A DNA stretch of 64,000 nucleotides, taken from assembly GCA_016125455.1 (NCBI GenBank), contig WGLS01000013.1:85335-149334 (forward strand), given 5' to 3'. The translations under genes and the position numbers were made by a program. This DNA is from Alphaproteobacteria bacterium (lineage in GTDB: Bacteria; Pseudomonadota; Alphaproteobacteria; Caulobacterales; Parvularculaceae). The notes beneath the pieces are model-generated. The model worked only from the letters and a program-made list of their open reading frames with translations. It had not been told where the DNA came from and did not search any database. Each line of letters starts with the position of its first letter. Positions within the stretch are counted from its first letter, which is position 1. This document shows, one piece after another, positions 9,643-18,492 of the stretch.

Positions 9643-11112
9643 TTAACCAACGTCGAAAGCGGCGGCGAAAAAGCCGTCGCAGCCGCCATTTTCCGGCAAC
9701 ATTGCCGGAGACGTGCGAAGCCATCCGTCTTTTGTCGCCGCGCTGCTCAAGTCGCCGAGCATGCCGGGCTCGACTGGCCTCAAGGTCAGATTTGGGTGTC
9801 TGGAAAGCGCCGCCGCCGCCTGCGCTTCGCCCTCTTCGGGCTGGAGGGAGCACACGCAGTAGACGAATATTCCCCCGGGCGACGTCAGATTGACGGCGCG
9901 GTCGATGAGTTTTGACTGGAGCGCGGCCAGCGCGGCGAGGCTGTCCGGCGACTTCGACCACATTACGTCCGGGTGTCGCCGGATTGTGCCCGTTGCGGTG
10001 CAGGGCGCATCGAGCAGGACCCGGTCGAATGGCGCAGCGGGGGCGTATGTCCGTGCGTCCTCTTTCAGGGTTTCCGCTTCGAGCTTGGTCCGGGCAAGGT
10101 TGTCAGCCAAGCGTTTCAGGCGTGGCCCGGACTGGTCAAGCGCGACGACGCGCGCGCCGCCGGCGGCCAGCTGCAATGTCTTGCCGCCAGGCGCCGCGCA
10201 CATGTCGAGGGCGGCCAGGCCGTTGACGTCGCCAAAGAGCTTTACGGGCAGCGCCGCAGCAGCGTCCTGCACCCACCAGTCGCCATTGGCGTACCCCGGC
10301 AAGTCGGGGACATTCGGTTCGTGGAACAGCCGGATTGATCCGGCGCCAATTGCGACGCCGCCGGTTCGTTCGATGAATTCAATCAGCCTGCCCGGGTCCT
10401 TGACCGTCAGGTCGAGGGGCGGCGGCGACTTGCTGTGGGCGTCGGCAATCCGCCGCGCCCCGGCTGGTCCGTATGCGCGTTCCCAGCTGCGCCAGAGCCA
10501 GCCCGCCGTATCCACTCGCGCCGGCAACGCAGCGAGACGCGATTTCCCGGTCTCCGCAATGCGTCGGCAGATCGCGTTGATTACGCCAGCGAGCGACGCC
10601 GTCTCGCGATAGGCCTGGGCTAACGCCACCGCAGTCGAGGCGGCGGCGTGGGGGGCGGTGTCGAGGAACAGCATTTGCGCGGCGGCGGAGCGAAGAATGA
10701 GCATCGCGCGTCGCGCGCGCTTTGGGAAAGGCCTGTCGAGATGATCCCCGATAATTGCGTCGATCGATCCGCGGCGCCTAAGCGTCGTTGACGCGATGGC
10801 GCGTGCGAATGCGCGATCGGCGCCTTCCAGCTGCGCGAATGCCCGGGACGCCGACAGGGCCTCTTCGAGGGTCAGGTCGCGCTCCGTCATGAAGAGAAGA
10901 TCGACAGCGGCGGCGCGCGCCGGCCCGCCGGCAATCATCGAAAAGTCCGGCGGCGGCGCGGCCTCATGCTCGACGTCGCGATCCTCGTCCTTGTCCCGTC
11001 GCTTGCCTTTGGGGCTTCTACGGTCGGCGCCGCCGCCGGGACGCGATGGCCGTCTGTCGGCGGCGCTGCGGGACTCGGGTCGCCCGGCGGCGCGCTTTAC
11101 GCGATCAGTCAT
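9643..11112 (-). CDS. rsmB: RsmB-family rRNA (cytosine-5) methyltransferase
   Basis: This 489-aa protein is of the RsmB/Fmu type, which methylates C967 of 16S rRNA using S-adenosylmethionine. After a charged disordered N-terminus of about 55 residues comes a NusB-like RNA-binding domain (about 60-200), then the Rossmann methyltransferase domain. The SAM motif is DMCAAPGGKT, the motif IV cysteine is in LLDAPCTATG, and the catalytic cysteine is in VCSLQPEE. Alphaproteobacterial members carry such basic tails. The ATG overlaps the stop of the upstream propeller gene by eight bases, so the two genes are probably cotranscribed and coupled. Confidence 0.92.
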   Translation of the reverse strand: MTDRVKRAAGRPESRSAADRRPSRPGGGADRRSPKGKRRDKDEDRDVEHEAAPPPDFSMIAGGPARAAAVDLLFMTERDLTLEEALSASRAFAQLEGADRAFARAIASTTLRRRGSIDAIIGDHLDRPFPKRARRAMLILRSAAAQMLFLDTAPHAAASTAVALAQAYRETASLAGVINAICRRIAETGKSRLAALPARVDTAGWLWRSWERAYGPAGARRIADAHSKSPPPLDLTVKDPGRLIEFIERTGGVAIGAGSIRLFHEPNVPDLPGYANGDWWVQDAAAALPVKLFGDVNGLAALDMCAAPGGKTLQLAAGGARVVALDQSGPRLKRLADNLARTKLEAETLKEDARTYAPAAPFDRVLLDAPCTATGTIRRHPDVMWSKSPDSLAALAALQSKLIDRAVNLTSPGGIFVYCVCSLQPEEGEAQAAAALSRHPNLTLRPVEPGMLGDLSSAATKDGWLRTSPAMLPENGGCDGFFAAAFDVG

Positions 11113-12256
11113 CCGAACCAGCCTTGCCTGTCAGCGGAATGACGATCGTCCTTTCCGGATCCCGGTCGATTTCGATCGTTCGAATGAACTGCAGCGATCC
11201 GGCGTCCACGACCAGAATTGCATTGTCGTCCGGCACGGTCACGAAGGCTTGCGCGCCATCCGGCGCGAACGAGATCCACGAGCCCTTGCCTGGCATACGC
11301 ATGTGCCCCTTTGCCGGAAAATCGCCCTTCTCGATGAGGTGCACGTTCAGGTTCTTGCCGCAGGTCGACCAGACCTCTCTTTCGCCAGGCCTCACGGCGA
11401 GGCCTTCGCAGCGATTGAAGCCGTTAAAGTCCAGAAACCCGAATTCGCGGATCAGGCTGGGCAGTCCAAGGCTGCGCTCATGCTTTACTCGCCGGACATC
11501 GCCATCGCCGTCGGCTTCGGCGACCTTGAAGCCGTTATAGCCGTTGACTTGCGCAAAAATCAGCCCGTGCTTTTCGGCGACCGCCATTTTCACGATCCCG
11601 CCGCCGAAATCGATCATGGCGAGGTCGGACGGGTCCAGGTGTTCGGAGGCGTTTGGGTTCAGGCTGGCAACGCGGCTCCTCGCGCTGCGTGGCGACATGA
11701 CGATGCGCCCCCGAGTATCAGCGTGAGCGAGAATGCCAGGCCGGAAAGGCAGCTTCCCGCCGCTCAGCCTCCCGCCGGTTGCGGCACCCAGACGGGCGAA
11801 ACCGCCATTGGCGCCAGCGGCAATGATCTGACCGTCCGCGCTGGTGGTCAGGCCGGCGATTTCGAAGCCGACCGTCGTTCGCCAAATCTCGCCGCCATTA
11901 AGCGCGGAAAGCGCCAGGATGTCGCCTTGTCCGCCGTCTAGGGCGACAATCACGGACTGCTTGTAGCCGACAATATCGACCGGCTTGGCCTCAAAGGCCA
12001 CATTGGAGAATGCCTCGCCCGTCATGGCGTCGAAGAATGCCGCCGTCGCATTGTCGCTCACCACGACCAGCGCGGCCGGTTGGCGCTCGCCCGCAACCGC
12101 AGGCAAGGCGGGCCCGATGCCAAGGAGCAAGAAAAGCCAGCACCTCAGAATCTCTATGGTTGCCGGCTTGGAGGTCTGGTCGAGGCGGGGATGGATATGC
12201 AGCTCCTGAAGATCTGCGCGGCGTCCGGCATTTGGCGTTGGATAGCCGAAACCCAT
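11105..12256 (-). CDS. Secreted YncE-like beta-propeller protein
   Basis: The protein consists of repeated WD40/YVTN-like beta strands such as SADGQIIAAGANG, APDGAQAFVTVPDD and DNAILVVDAG, which suggests a seven-bladed beta-propeller acting outside the cytoplasm. A secretion signal (CWLFLLLGIGPALPAVAG) is obvious, but it begins about 35 residues after the nearest ATG at 12256, and no ATG, GTG or TTG precedes it closely in frame. The real start may therefore be a rare codon, or the N-terminus may be unusual. A TTG at 12295 would extend it further. The function is unknown. It is translationally coupled to rsmB downstream and divergent from rpsD. Confidence 0.72.
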   Translation of the reverse strand: MGFGYPTPNAGRRADLQELHIHPRLDQTSKPATIEILRCWLFLLLGIGPALPAVAGERQPAALVVVSDNATAAFFDAMTGEAFSNVAFEAKPVDIVGYKQSVIVALDGGQGDILALSALNGGEIWRTTVGFEIAGLTTSADGQIIAAGANGGFARLGAATGGRLSGGKLPFRPGILAHADTRGRIVMSPRSARSRVASLNPNASEHLDPSDLAMIDFGGGIVKMAVAEKHGLIFAQVNGYNGFKVAEADGDGDVRRVKHERSLGLPSLIREFGFLDFNGFNRCEGLAVRPGEREVWSTCGKNLNVHLIEKGDFPAKGHMRMPGKGSWISFAPDGAQAFVTVPDDNAILVVDAGSLQFIRTIEIDRDPERTIVIPLTGKAGSDD

Positions 12257-12273
12257 GGACGCGCGCGCTGCGA

Positions 12274-12395
12274 TTGACAAGGCGACCCCCGCCAATTACG
12301 CCGCCGCATCCATAGATGACGGGCAGGTGCGCTGCCGCCGTTGCAATCGTCCCGCGGATCGGCCGCGGGACCGGGGCGCGCCAAAGAGGTAGACA
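12274..12395 (+). promoter_or_regulatory. rpsD leader with hairpin and possible promoter
   Basis: A TTGACA hexamer at 12274-12279 could be the -35 element of rpsD, although no good -10 stands at the expected spacing. A perfect 9-bp stem with a 5-base loop (12349-12357 against 12363-12371) lies about 25 bases before the S4 start, close to the AAAGAGGT ribosome-binding site. S4 is an autoregulator in several bacteria, so the hairpin may be a regulatory leader structure. This is inference. Confidence 0.35.
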
Positions 12396-13013
12396 ATGTC
12401 GAAGCGTATCAGCGCGAAATACAAGCTGGACCGCCGGGTTGGCGAAAACGTGTGGGGCCGCCCCAAGTCGCCGTTCAACAAGCGCGACTATGGCCCGGGG
12501 ATGCATGGCCAGCGTCGGAAGGGCAAGCTTTCCGACTTCGGCCTGCAACTGATGGCGAAGCAGAAACTCAAGGGCTACTACGGCAACATCTCCGAAAAGC
12601 ACTTCGAAAAAATCTACGTCGAGGCCGTGCGCCGTCGTGGCAACACGGCGGAAAACCTGATTGGTCTGCTTGAAAGCCGCCTCGACGCTCTCGTTTATCG
12701 GTCAAAGTTCGTGCCGACGGTGTTTGCGGCGCGCCAGTTCGTCAATCACGGGCATGTAAAGGTGAACGGCGTTCGCACGAACATCCCGTCGTTCCGCTGC
12801 AAGCCGGGCGATGTGATCGAGGTCCGGGAAAAGTCGCGGAACATGGCGCTTGTCCTCGAAGCGTTGCAGAGCGCTGAAAGGGACATTCCGGACTATATCG
12901 ACGTCGACCCCAAGAAAATGACCGCAACCTTCGTGCGCGTGCCGGAATTCGCCGAGGTGCCGTATCCCTGCACGATGGAACCGAACCTGGTCATCGAATA
13001 CTATTCGTCGTGA
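12396..13013 (+). CDS. rpsD: 30S ribosomal protein S4
   Basis: This 205-aa protein is S4, a primary 16S rRNA binder that nucleates 30S assembly. The N-terminus ([14 protein letters not shown]) and the [15 protein letters not shown] stretch are highly conserved, and the S4 RNA-binding domain spans roughly residues 92-155 (SRLDALVYR, then [10 protein letters not shown]). The zinc-binding cysteines of some S4 proteins are absent, as in other alphaproteobacteria. It is a stand-alone gene rather than part of the alpha operon, which is normal for this class. A GAGGT site precedes the ATG, and a hairpin terminator follows. Confidence 0.98.
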   Translation: MSKRISAKYKLDRRVGENVWGRPKSPFNKRDYGPGMHGQRRKGKLSDFGLQLMAKQKLKGYYGNISEKHFEKIYVEAVRRRGNTAENLIGLLESRLDALVYRSKFVPTVFAARQFVNHGHVKVNGVRTNIPSFRCKPGDVIEVREKSRNMALVLEALQSAERDIPDYIDVDPKKMTATFVRVPEFAEVPYPCTMEPNLVIEYYSS

Positions 13014-13050
13014 TCCCCGGCGCGCTCGCGCCGAACGGGAAAATATCCGG

Positions 13051-13079
13051 AAGGCGGCCGCTTTGGCCGCCTTTCGCTA
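13051..13079 (+). terminator. Terminator hairpin after rpsD
   Basis: A 9-bp perfect GC-rich stem (13051-13059 against 13065-13073) with a 5-base loop stands 37 bases after the rpsD stop, followed by a weak pyrimidine-rich tail with TATTT. The poor U run makes it a moderate rather than strong intrinsic terminator. Confidence 0.65.
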
Positions 13080-13145
13080 TTTGTGGGCCGTGGAAATTTA
13101 AACTACCATGTCGCTGGCAGGTTCGGCCTGAATGGAGGGGCGATT

Positions 13146-13880
13146 ATGGTGGGCATTAAGGTAGGCGCGGCGGCAATCGGCATGATGGCCGCGACGATCG
13201 GATTGGCGGCGGCGCAGGACGCTGAGATCTCGAAGCCGCGCGGCATTGTCGCCAACTTCGACGCCACCCATCTCGGCCCGGTCCTTGATGAACTCGGGAT
13301 CGCCTGGCAGGAACGGCGGACCGATGATGGCGGCCGTTACATCCGCGCCAGCGTCGGCACGGCGTTCGCCTTCAACATTGTGCCATCTGCATGCGGAGAT
13401 TCGGTCGCCCTCACCGACTGCGTCGGCGTGAGCTTTATTGCTCTGTATGGCGGGCCGCAGATGAATTATCAGACGGTGTCCGCATTCAATCAACGCTATG
13501 CGTTTACGACCGCCGGCGTATTGCCGGGCGGCCGGGACGCCTTCATCAGCCGGTATGAAATCGCCGACTACGGGATCGCCCGGGGGAACGTCGCGTCGAG
13601 CATCGCGAATTTCGCTTACCTCGCCGACCGGTTCAAGAATGAGATTTCAAGCGGCGTGACGACCGTGGCGCAGGAGGGATTCGTCTCTGACATGTCCGAG
13701 AACGCGCTCAATCGCAAGGTCGCAGTCGCAATGGGCGGTGAGGATGAGGCGCTTGCCCATGCTGCGCCGGCCGTGCGGCACCGCGCGGCCTTCGAAGCGG
13801 TTGCCGAAGCTGTCCGGATGCTGAACGCTACGGAGCAGGCGCCGAAGAACAAGATCCAGAACGCCGTCGCAAAAAATTAG
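13146..13880 (+). CDS. Secreted YbjN domain-containing protein
   Basis: This 244-aa protein carries a clear signal peptide (residues 1-23, cleavage near LAAAQD), so it is exported. The mature part (about 28-160) resembles the YbjN fold, which is also found in type III secretion chaperone-like proteins. The pattern LGPVLDELGIAWQERR and the FNQRYAFTTAGVLPGG segment fit that family. Two cysteines (CGD, DCVG) might form a disulfide. The start at 13146 has GGAGGGG about six bases upstream, so an upstream in-frame ATG at 13083 is not preferred. The molecular role of YbjN proteins is unknown. Confidence 0.78.
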   Translation: MVGIKVGAAAIGMMAATIGLAAAQDAEISKPRGIVANFDATHLGPVLDELGIAWQERRTDDGGRYIRASVGTAFAFNIVPSACGDSVALTDCVGVSFIALYGGPQMNYQTVSAFNQRYAFTTAGVLPGGRDAFISRYEIADYGIARGNVASSIANFAYLADRFKNEISSGVTTVAQEGFVSDMSENALNRKVAVAMGGEDEALAHAAPAVRHRAAFEAVAEAVRMLNATEQAPKNKIQNAVAKN

Positions 13881-13896
13881 GACAACGAAGGCGTCG

Positions 13897-14463
13897 TCAG
13901 TCGCAAGAGGTCGATGTCCGGCAATACTGGACCCTGAGGGCGCGTCGCGGCCATCTGGTCGCTATGCGTTCCATGTCGATCGACTTGATCAGAAGTTTCG
14001 ACAACCCGGACGTATAGGCGAATTCGGTCTCGGCGACGATCAGGGAAGACGCGTCGTCAAGAAGCGTTGCATCCGGCAGGTCGGCATACGCCGACCCTTT
14101 TGAATAGGGCGTGCCGCCATTGTCGTCGCGGCTCCAGTCGACCTCCACCCTGTCATCGTCCGGGTCGTAGACAACGCTGATCACGCGAAAAGTCGTAGCG
14201 GCGTCCGTTGCGCCGGCGATCATTTCCATGCCGGCGAAAAGGCCGTCGAGATCGGCTTCCGTAATCTGGGATTCCTGCGCGACAAGATCGGCCAGCGTAT
14301 TAGCCGCAAGCGTGATCCGCCGGCTGGCCGCAAGGGCGTCCGAACCTTCGACGACGGCGAAAAAGAGGAAGGCCATCACGGGCGCAATGAAAGCGAACTC
14401 CGTGGCGGCGATGCCGCGCCGGCAGGCCGCAAAGGACATCAACTGTCGACGAATGGCGTTCAA
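13897..14463 (-). CDS. TadE/TadG-like pseudopilin
   Basis: This 188-aa protein begins with a short basic segment, then RRGIAATEFAFIAPVMAFLF, the prepilin-like motif with the conserved Glu and hydrophobic helix of TadE-type minor pilins. Such proteins are assembled with Tad (Flp) pili used for surface attachment. It is the second gene of a two-gene unit with the TadE-like gene at 14477. The C-terminal part is diverged. No other tad assembly genes are nearby, so the pilus machinery must be elsewhere, or the pair acts alone. Its stop faces the YbjN gene. Confidence 0.82.
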   Translation of the reverse strand: MNAIRRQLMSFAACRRGIAATEFAFIAPVMAFLFFAVVEGSDALAASRRITLAANTLADLVAQESQITEADLDGLFAGMEMIAGATDAATTFRVISVVYDPDDDRVEVDWSRDDNGGTPYSKGSAYADLPDATLLDDASSLIVAETEFAYTSGLSKLLIKSIDMERIATRWPRRALRVQYCRTSTSCD

Positions 14464-14476
14464 GTGCTTCCCTCCG

Positions 14477-15067
14477 TCAACCGCCGAACGGTTCGTTTCT
14501 GAAGACCGATGTCGAAATCATCTTGTGCGCTCCCCCGTCAGCCTTTTTCAGGTTGAAGCCAATTGCCGGGTTGAAGCTGTCGTAGAGATAGCAAATCCGT
14601 ACTCTGACGATATCCCGGGCGCCGCCGGACTGGTACGGCCTGTCGGCCGGGTCCGGTTCGCCCGCTGATGGGTCTGAGTCCCGGCAGACGGGGTTGGCGA
14701 TGTCCGCCGCGAGGTCGGCGAAATTGTCATACCGCTCCACGTCCACGGTAAGGCGGGCGTCGCAGTCGCCGAAATGCGAAACAACCTCGCAGACCTCGTC
14801 GAAGAAGGCGTCGCGCGAAATGGCGCCGTCCTGTGTCTGTCCCGTCCGGATCAGGCGAGAGGCCTTGGCGTTTGCGGCGTCAACAGATGATGAAATGAAG
14901 AAGTAGATGCCCGCCTCGAGGATCGAGAACAGCAGCATGAAGAAAACGGGGGCGACGATCGCGAATTCAACAGCCGCTGCGCCTCGGCGGTTCGCGACGA
15001 AACGTCCGACGCCGACAAGCCGCCTGGCCGTAGCTTGCGCCCCATCCTTTCCGAGCGTCCGCTGCAT
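14477..15067 (-). CDS. TadE-like minor pilin
   Basis: This 196-aa protein shows the TadE signature RRGAAAVEFAIVAPVFFMLL near residues 26-46, with the conserved Glu five residues into the hydrophobic helix. The soluble C-terminal region has several cysteines (CEVV, CDAR, CRDS, CYLY). The start at 15067 has GGGAGG a few bases upstream. Another in-frame ATG lies 42 bases further up but lacks that site. The downstream TadE/G-like gene follows after 13 bases. TadE-type proteins are processed by the TadV prepilin peptidase, which is not in this window. Confidence 0.85.
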   Translation of the reverse strand: MQRTLGKDGAQATARRLVGVGRFVANRRGAAAVEFAIVAPVFFMLLFSILEAGIYFFISSSVDAANAKASRLIRTGQTQDGAISRDAFFDEVCEVVSHFGDCDARLTVDVERYDNFADLAADIANPVCRDSDPSAGEPDPADRPYQSGGARDIVRVRICYLYDSFNPAIGFNLKKADGGAHKMISTSVFRNEPFGG

Positions 15068-15173
15068 GTCGCCTCCCTGTCCCTGCGCGAGCCGCGCGGG
15101 AGCGAGCATGGTTAGCAGGCCGGGCTTTAACGCTGCGTAATTGGCGATGGTTAACGCGGCCGTCGCCGCTCAC

Positions 15174-15199
15174 AAAAAAACCCCCGCCAGGGGCGGGGG
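15174..15199 (-). terminator. Rho-independent terminator of the TonB receptor gene
   Basis: On the minus strand an 8-bp perfect stem (15192-15199 against 15181-15188) with a 3-base loop is followed directly by seven U residues. It lies 57 bases beyond the receptor stop codon and separates that gene from the TadE pair. Confidence 0.92.
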
Positions 15200-15255
15200 C
15201 CGAGAAGTCCCGGCCAGCCGGCCAAAGGCCGACTGGCGGCGTTCCACGTATTCGA

Positions 15256-18006
15256 TCAGAAGTCCTTGCGGATCGAAACGCCATAGGTCCGCGGGGTCGT
15301 CACGTAGCCGTTGAGCGACCCGACCTGCGCAACCGACGGGAACGCCGTGATCAGGGCGTCGTCGTTGTTAAGGTTGCGGCCCCAGAGGTTAACGCTGAAG
15401 CCGTTTTCCATCGCGAATGCGATGTTGGCGTTGATCTGGCTGACCTTGCGGGTCGGGGCCAGGGCGTTGCCGTCCGCGAACAGGTCGGTTTCGCTCTCGA
15501 AGAGGTACTCGATCCGCGGCGTCAGCGTATTGCTGCCGAACACGAACTCGTAGCTCGCCGAGGTCGAGATGCTGACCGGGTGAATGCCGCTCGGGTTCGT
15601 TCCCGTCCGGTCGATCGTTGACACGCCCGGCACCGCACACGCTGCGACGACGGCCGGATCAGTGAACGGCGCAACCCCCGCCGCCGGGCAGGCGGCCGCG
15701 GTGAACGAGTCGAAGTTCGGGTCGAGGTAGGTGAGGCCGAAGGTCAGCGTCATCGGGTCGACCGGCGAGTAAAGAGCGTCGACTTCAAAGCCGCGCACCG
15801 ATTGTTCGCCGGCGTTGGCGAAGATGAAACCGGTGCCGGTGAAGGCGTTGGACTGGAAGTCCTCGACCTTCTGGTCGAACAGAGCGACGTTCAGGAAGCC
15901 GCCGTCAAAGCGCATCTTGCCGCCTATCTCGAAAACGCGAACGTTTTCCGCGAAGGCGAACCGGCCGACCGCCCGGCCATCCGGGTTCAGCGACGGCGGA
16001 CGCGCATCCTGCGACAGGTTGATCGCCGGCGCTTTGTAACCCGTGGCATAGCTGAAATAGACATTCAGGCTGTCCGTAAGGTCATAGGCGAGGCGCGCGG
16101 TAACGTTGATTGCATCGTCGACCACGTAACCGTCGTCGCTGAGCGTTATGCCGTCGTCCCGAACCGCCGTCGGCTGCGGGAACGAGGTTTGCGGCGGGAT
16201 GAACTGGAACCCCGTGAGGCCAGCAAATGTGGCGAGCGGGTTCAGTGTCGGGTCAGCCGTTACTGCTGCGGTCGTGCCGGCGACGACCGCCGAACGCGTT
16301 GCAGCGAAGGCCGGGTTGGTCGCCGCCTCGATGCCGAGTGCGGTCAGGTAGCCTGTCGTGTCGGCGAAGAGCGCGCCGACGCCAGCCGCCGGGCTCGGCG
16401 CAAGGCCAAGAGCGGCGCCGAGGCTGCCGGCCGCCAGGATCGACGAGCCTGTGCCAACGCCCGCCGGGCTGCCCGACGCCGCGAAGAACTGCGTCAGGTC
16501 GGCGTTGTAGAACGGCTCGTTGTTGATCGTGTTGCCAACGGCCTTCTTGCGGTCGTTGGTGTACGACACGCCGCCGGTCAGGGTCAGCCGTTCGGTGACC
16601 TCCCAGTCGGTCTGGAAGAAGAACGAGTAGGAACGGTTCTCGAGGTCATAAGACCCGCTGAAGCCGCGGCCAGGCTGGAACGAATCGCCGATGCCAAGGA
16701 TCGTCGGGTTCGCCGCGCCGAATTCCGGGAACAGCGCCGTCGGGCCCTGGGTCAGCGCCGCAACGATCTGCGAACCGCCCTCGACGTCGGCGAAGCCGTT
16801 GCCGCCGATCAGCAGGTTGCCGAAGTCGCGGAACTGGGTTCCGGCCAGTGTCGACTGCTGGAAGTTGACTTCTTCATTGAACAGGAAGCCGCCCGCGAGC
16901 CAGTTGAACACGCCAATGCCGGACTCGAATTCACCGGCGAGACGCAGTTCCTGGGTGAAGGTTTCGTACTCGACTTCCTGCGGCTGCACGGCGATATCCG
17001 CCGCCGTGAAGTCAACGTCGGTGTCGTTGCGGTCGCGCTGTTCGCGCACGCTGGTAATCGAGGTCAGCACCGCGAAGCCGAGATCCCAGTCGCCCTGTAG
17101 CGAAACGCCCCGGCCTTCCAGTTCGTTCGGCGGCTCAAGGTTAAGCGCGGCAAGGCGGTCGCCCGGATCGGTCGACGGCGGGATGACCTCGCCCAGACCG
17201 ACGCCGATGACGCCAGCCGTGACCGGGCCGTTTACGAGCAGCACCGTACCGCAGCAGGCTTCGTCGATCTTGTTGTAGTCCGCGATGGCGCGGAAGCGCA
17301 GGGTCTCGGTCGGTTCCCAAAGGAGCTGGCCGCGGACCGCCCAGCGGTCGCGCTCGTTGAGATTGTCCTGGCCGTTGAAAACGTTGGTGTAGGTGCCGTC
17401 GCGATTGTTCGTCGAACCGGAGACGCGGAACGCCAGGGTATCGCTGATCGGCCCGGAGAGCGTGCCCCTGAACCGCTTCGTCCCGAGGTTGCCATAGGTT
17501 GCTTCTGCGGTGGCTTCCCATTCGAACGACGGCAGCTGGGTCGTGATCGAGATCGCGCCGACGGACACGTTCTTGCCGAACAGGGTCGACTGCGGTCCGC
17601 GCAGGACTTCGACCCGCTCGATTTCCGGCAGGTCAAGAAGCGCCGCGGCGGATCGTGAACGATAGACGCCGTCGATGAAGACGCCGACCGACGGTTCGAT
17701 GCCGGGGTTGTTCGCGCCGTTGCCGAAGCCGCGGATGATGAAGTTGGTCTGGGAAGCGTTCTGCTGCTGCGTCACGCGAAGGGACGGCACCGACGCCTGC
17801 AGGTCAATAATATCGACGATCTGCGCGTCCTGGATTGTTTCCGCACCGACAACGCTGACGGCGATTGGCACTTCCTGAAGGGTTTGCTCCCGCTTGGTCG
17901 CCGTTACGACGATTTCGTCGTTTTGCGCATAAGCGTTGGTTGCGGCCCCCGTTGCGGCCATCGCGGCGAGGCCCGCGCCGGCGAGCAGTCTGCTCGAAAT
18001 TTTCAT
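15256..18006 (-). CDS. TonB-dependent outer-membrane receptor
   Basis: This 916-aa outer-membrane protein transports a bulky substrate by TonB-driven energy. It has a signal peptide (cleavage near AYAQ), a TonB box-like DEIVVTATKR, a plug domain (about 50-160; VSVGAISI and IERVEVLRGP motifs) and a C-terminal beta-barrel ending in the typical aromatic residue (SIRKDF). The style resembles alphaproteobacterial receptors for siderophores, vitamin B12 or glycans; the substrate cannot be read. An Ala/Gly-rich stretch around residues 490-590 is probably a large extracellular loop. The ATG at 18006 is chosen because GAGGAG lies just upstream of it; another ATG is 12 bases earlier. Confidence 0.93.
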   Translation of the reverse strand: MKISSRLLAGAGLAAMAATGAATNAYAQNDEIVVTATKREQTLQEVPIAVSVVGAETIQDAQIVDIIDLQASVPSLRVTQQQNASQTNFIIRGFGNGANNPGIEPSVGVFIDGVYRSRSAAALLDLPEIERVEVLRGPQSTLFGKNVSVGAISITTQLPSFEWEATAEATYGNLGTKRFRGTLSGPISDTLAFRVSGSTNNRDGTYTNVFNGQDNLNERDRWAVRGQLLWEPTETLRFRAIADYNKIDEACCGTVLLVNGPVTAGVIGVGLGEVIPPSTDPGDRLAALNLEPPNELEGRGVSLQGDWDLGFAVLTSITSVREQRDRNDTDVDFTAADIAVQPQEVEYETFTQELRLAGEFESGIGVFNWLAGGFLFNEEVNFQQSTLAGTQFRDFGNLLIGGNGFADVEGGSQIVAALTQGPTALFPEFGAANPTILGIGDSFQPGRGFSGSYDLENRSYSFFFQTDWEVTERLTLTGGVSYTNDRKKAVGNTINNEPFYNADLTQFFAASGSPAGVGTGSSILAAGSLGAALGLAPSPAAGVGALFADTTGYLTALGIEAATNPAFAATRSAVVAGTTAAVTADPTLNPLATFAGLTGFQFIPPQTSFPQPTAVRDDGITLSDDGYVVDDAINVTARLAYDLTDSLNVYFSYATGYKAPAINLSQDARPPSLNPDGRAVGRFAFAENVRVFEIGGKMRFDGGFLNVALFDQKVEDFQSNAFTGTGFIFANAGEQSVRGFEVDALYSPVDPMTLTFGLTYLDPNFDSFTAAACPAAGVAPFTDPAVVAACAVPGVSTIDRTGTNPSGIHPVSISTSASYEFVFGSNTLTPRIEYLFESETDLFADGNALAPTRKVSQINANIAFAMENGFSVNLWGRNLNNDDALITAFPSVAQVGSLNGYVTTPRTYGVSIRKDF

Positions 18007-18492
18007 GGTGCTCCTCATGTACGACCCCTGTTATTTCGCCCCTCCCTGAATGCGCTGGGGCGGACATGCGCGACTTGAACGTCGACGATCACGCCATCGA
18101 CTACTCATCTTCTCTCGCCGCCGCATAGTCTAGTGGCGAGGCCCGGCGCCCGTTGTCGCTGCGCCGCGAAGTAGCAAAAATGCAACAAAAGCCGCACTTT
18201 TTGCTGCGGCGCAGCAGAGCCGATTTCACTCCGCCTACGCCCTTAATCATCGCGCCACCTAATGCCTCTATGGTGAACGAGAAATTAACCGCCGAGATTT
18301 TGGGCCACCCTAAAGCTCTCGTGATGCCGGATGGCATCACTCTCAGGAACCGGAAGCCTCTTGGCCCTATGGCGGGCTGAGTTGGCGCTTGACGCTGATG
18401 ATGGTGGCGGTGAAACGACACGCCCTGCACCTGACCCCCGCGCGCGACAGGTTGGCGGGCGGCATTGCGCAAAAAAAAAATTAAAAGAAAAA
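18007..18492. other. Non-coding stretch with inverted repeats between tonB receptor and tRNA-Val
   Basis: There is no convincing gene in these 486 bases. They hold a long imperfect inverted repeat at 18159-18214 (9-bp outer arms plus an 11-bp inner part with A/T runs), a perfect 8-bp hairpin with a 4-base loop at 18321-18340, and an A-rich run at 18471-18492 that reads as a U-rich tail behind the tRNA. The receptor promoter should lie near its left end. Confidence 0.5.
18471..18492 (-). terminator. U-rich end of the tRNA-Val transcript
   Basis: Immediately after the tRNA CCA the minus strand continues with several T runs, including one of ten. This can serve as an intrinsic termination tract using the tRNA fold itself as the preceding structure. 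Confidence 0.5.

Noticed and set aside
15802..17100. 432-aa plus-strand frame antisense to the TonB receptor
   Set aside because: It lies wholly within the receptor gene, is arginine-rich and has no motif. It reflects codon bias of the opposite strand.
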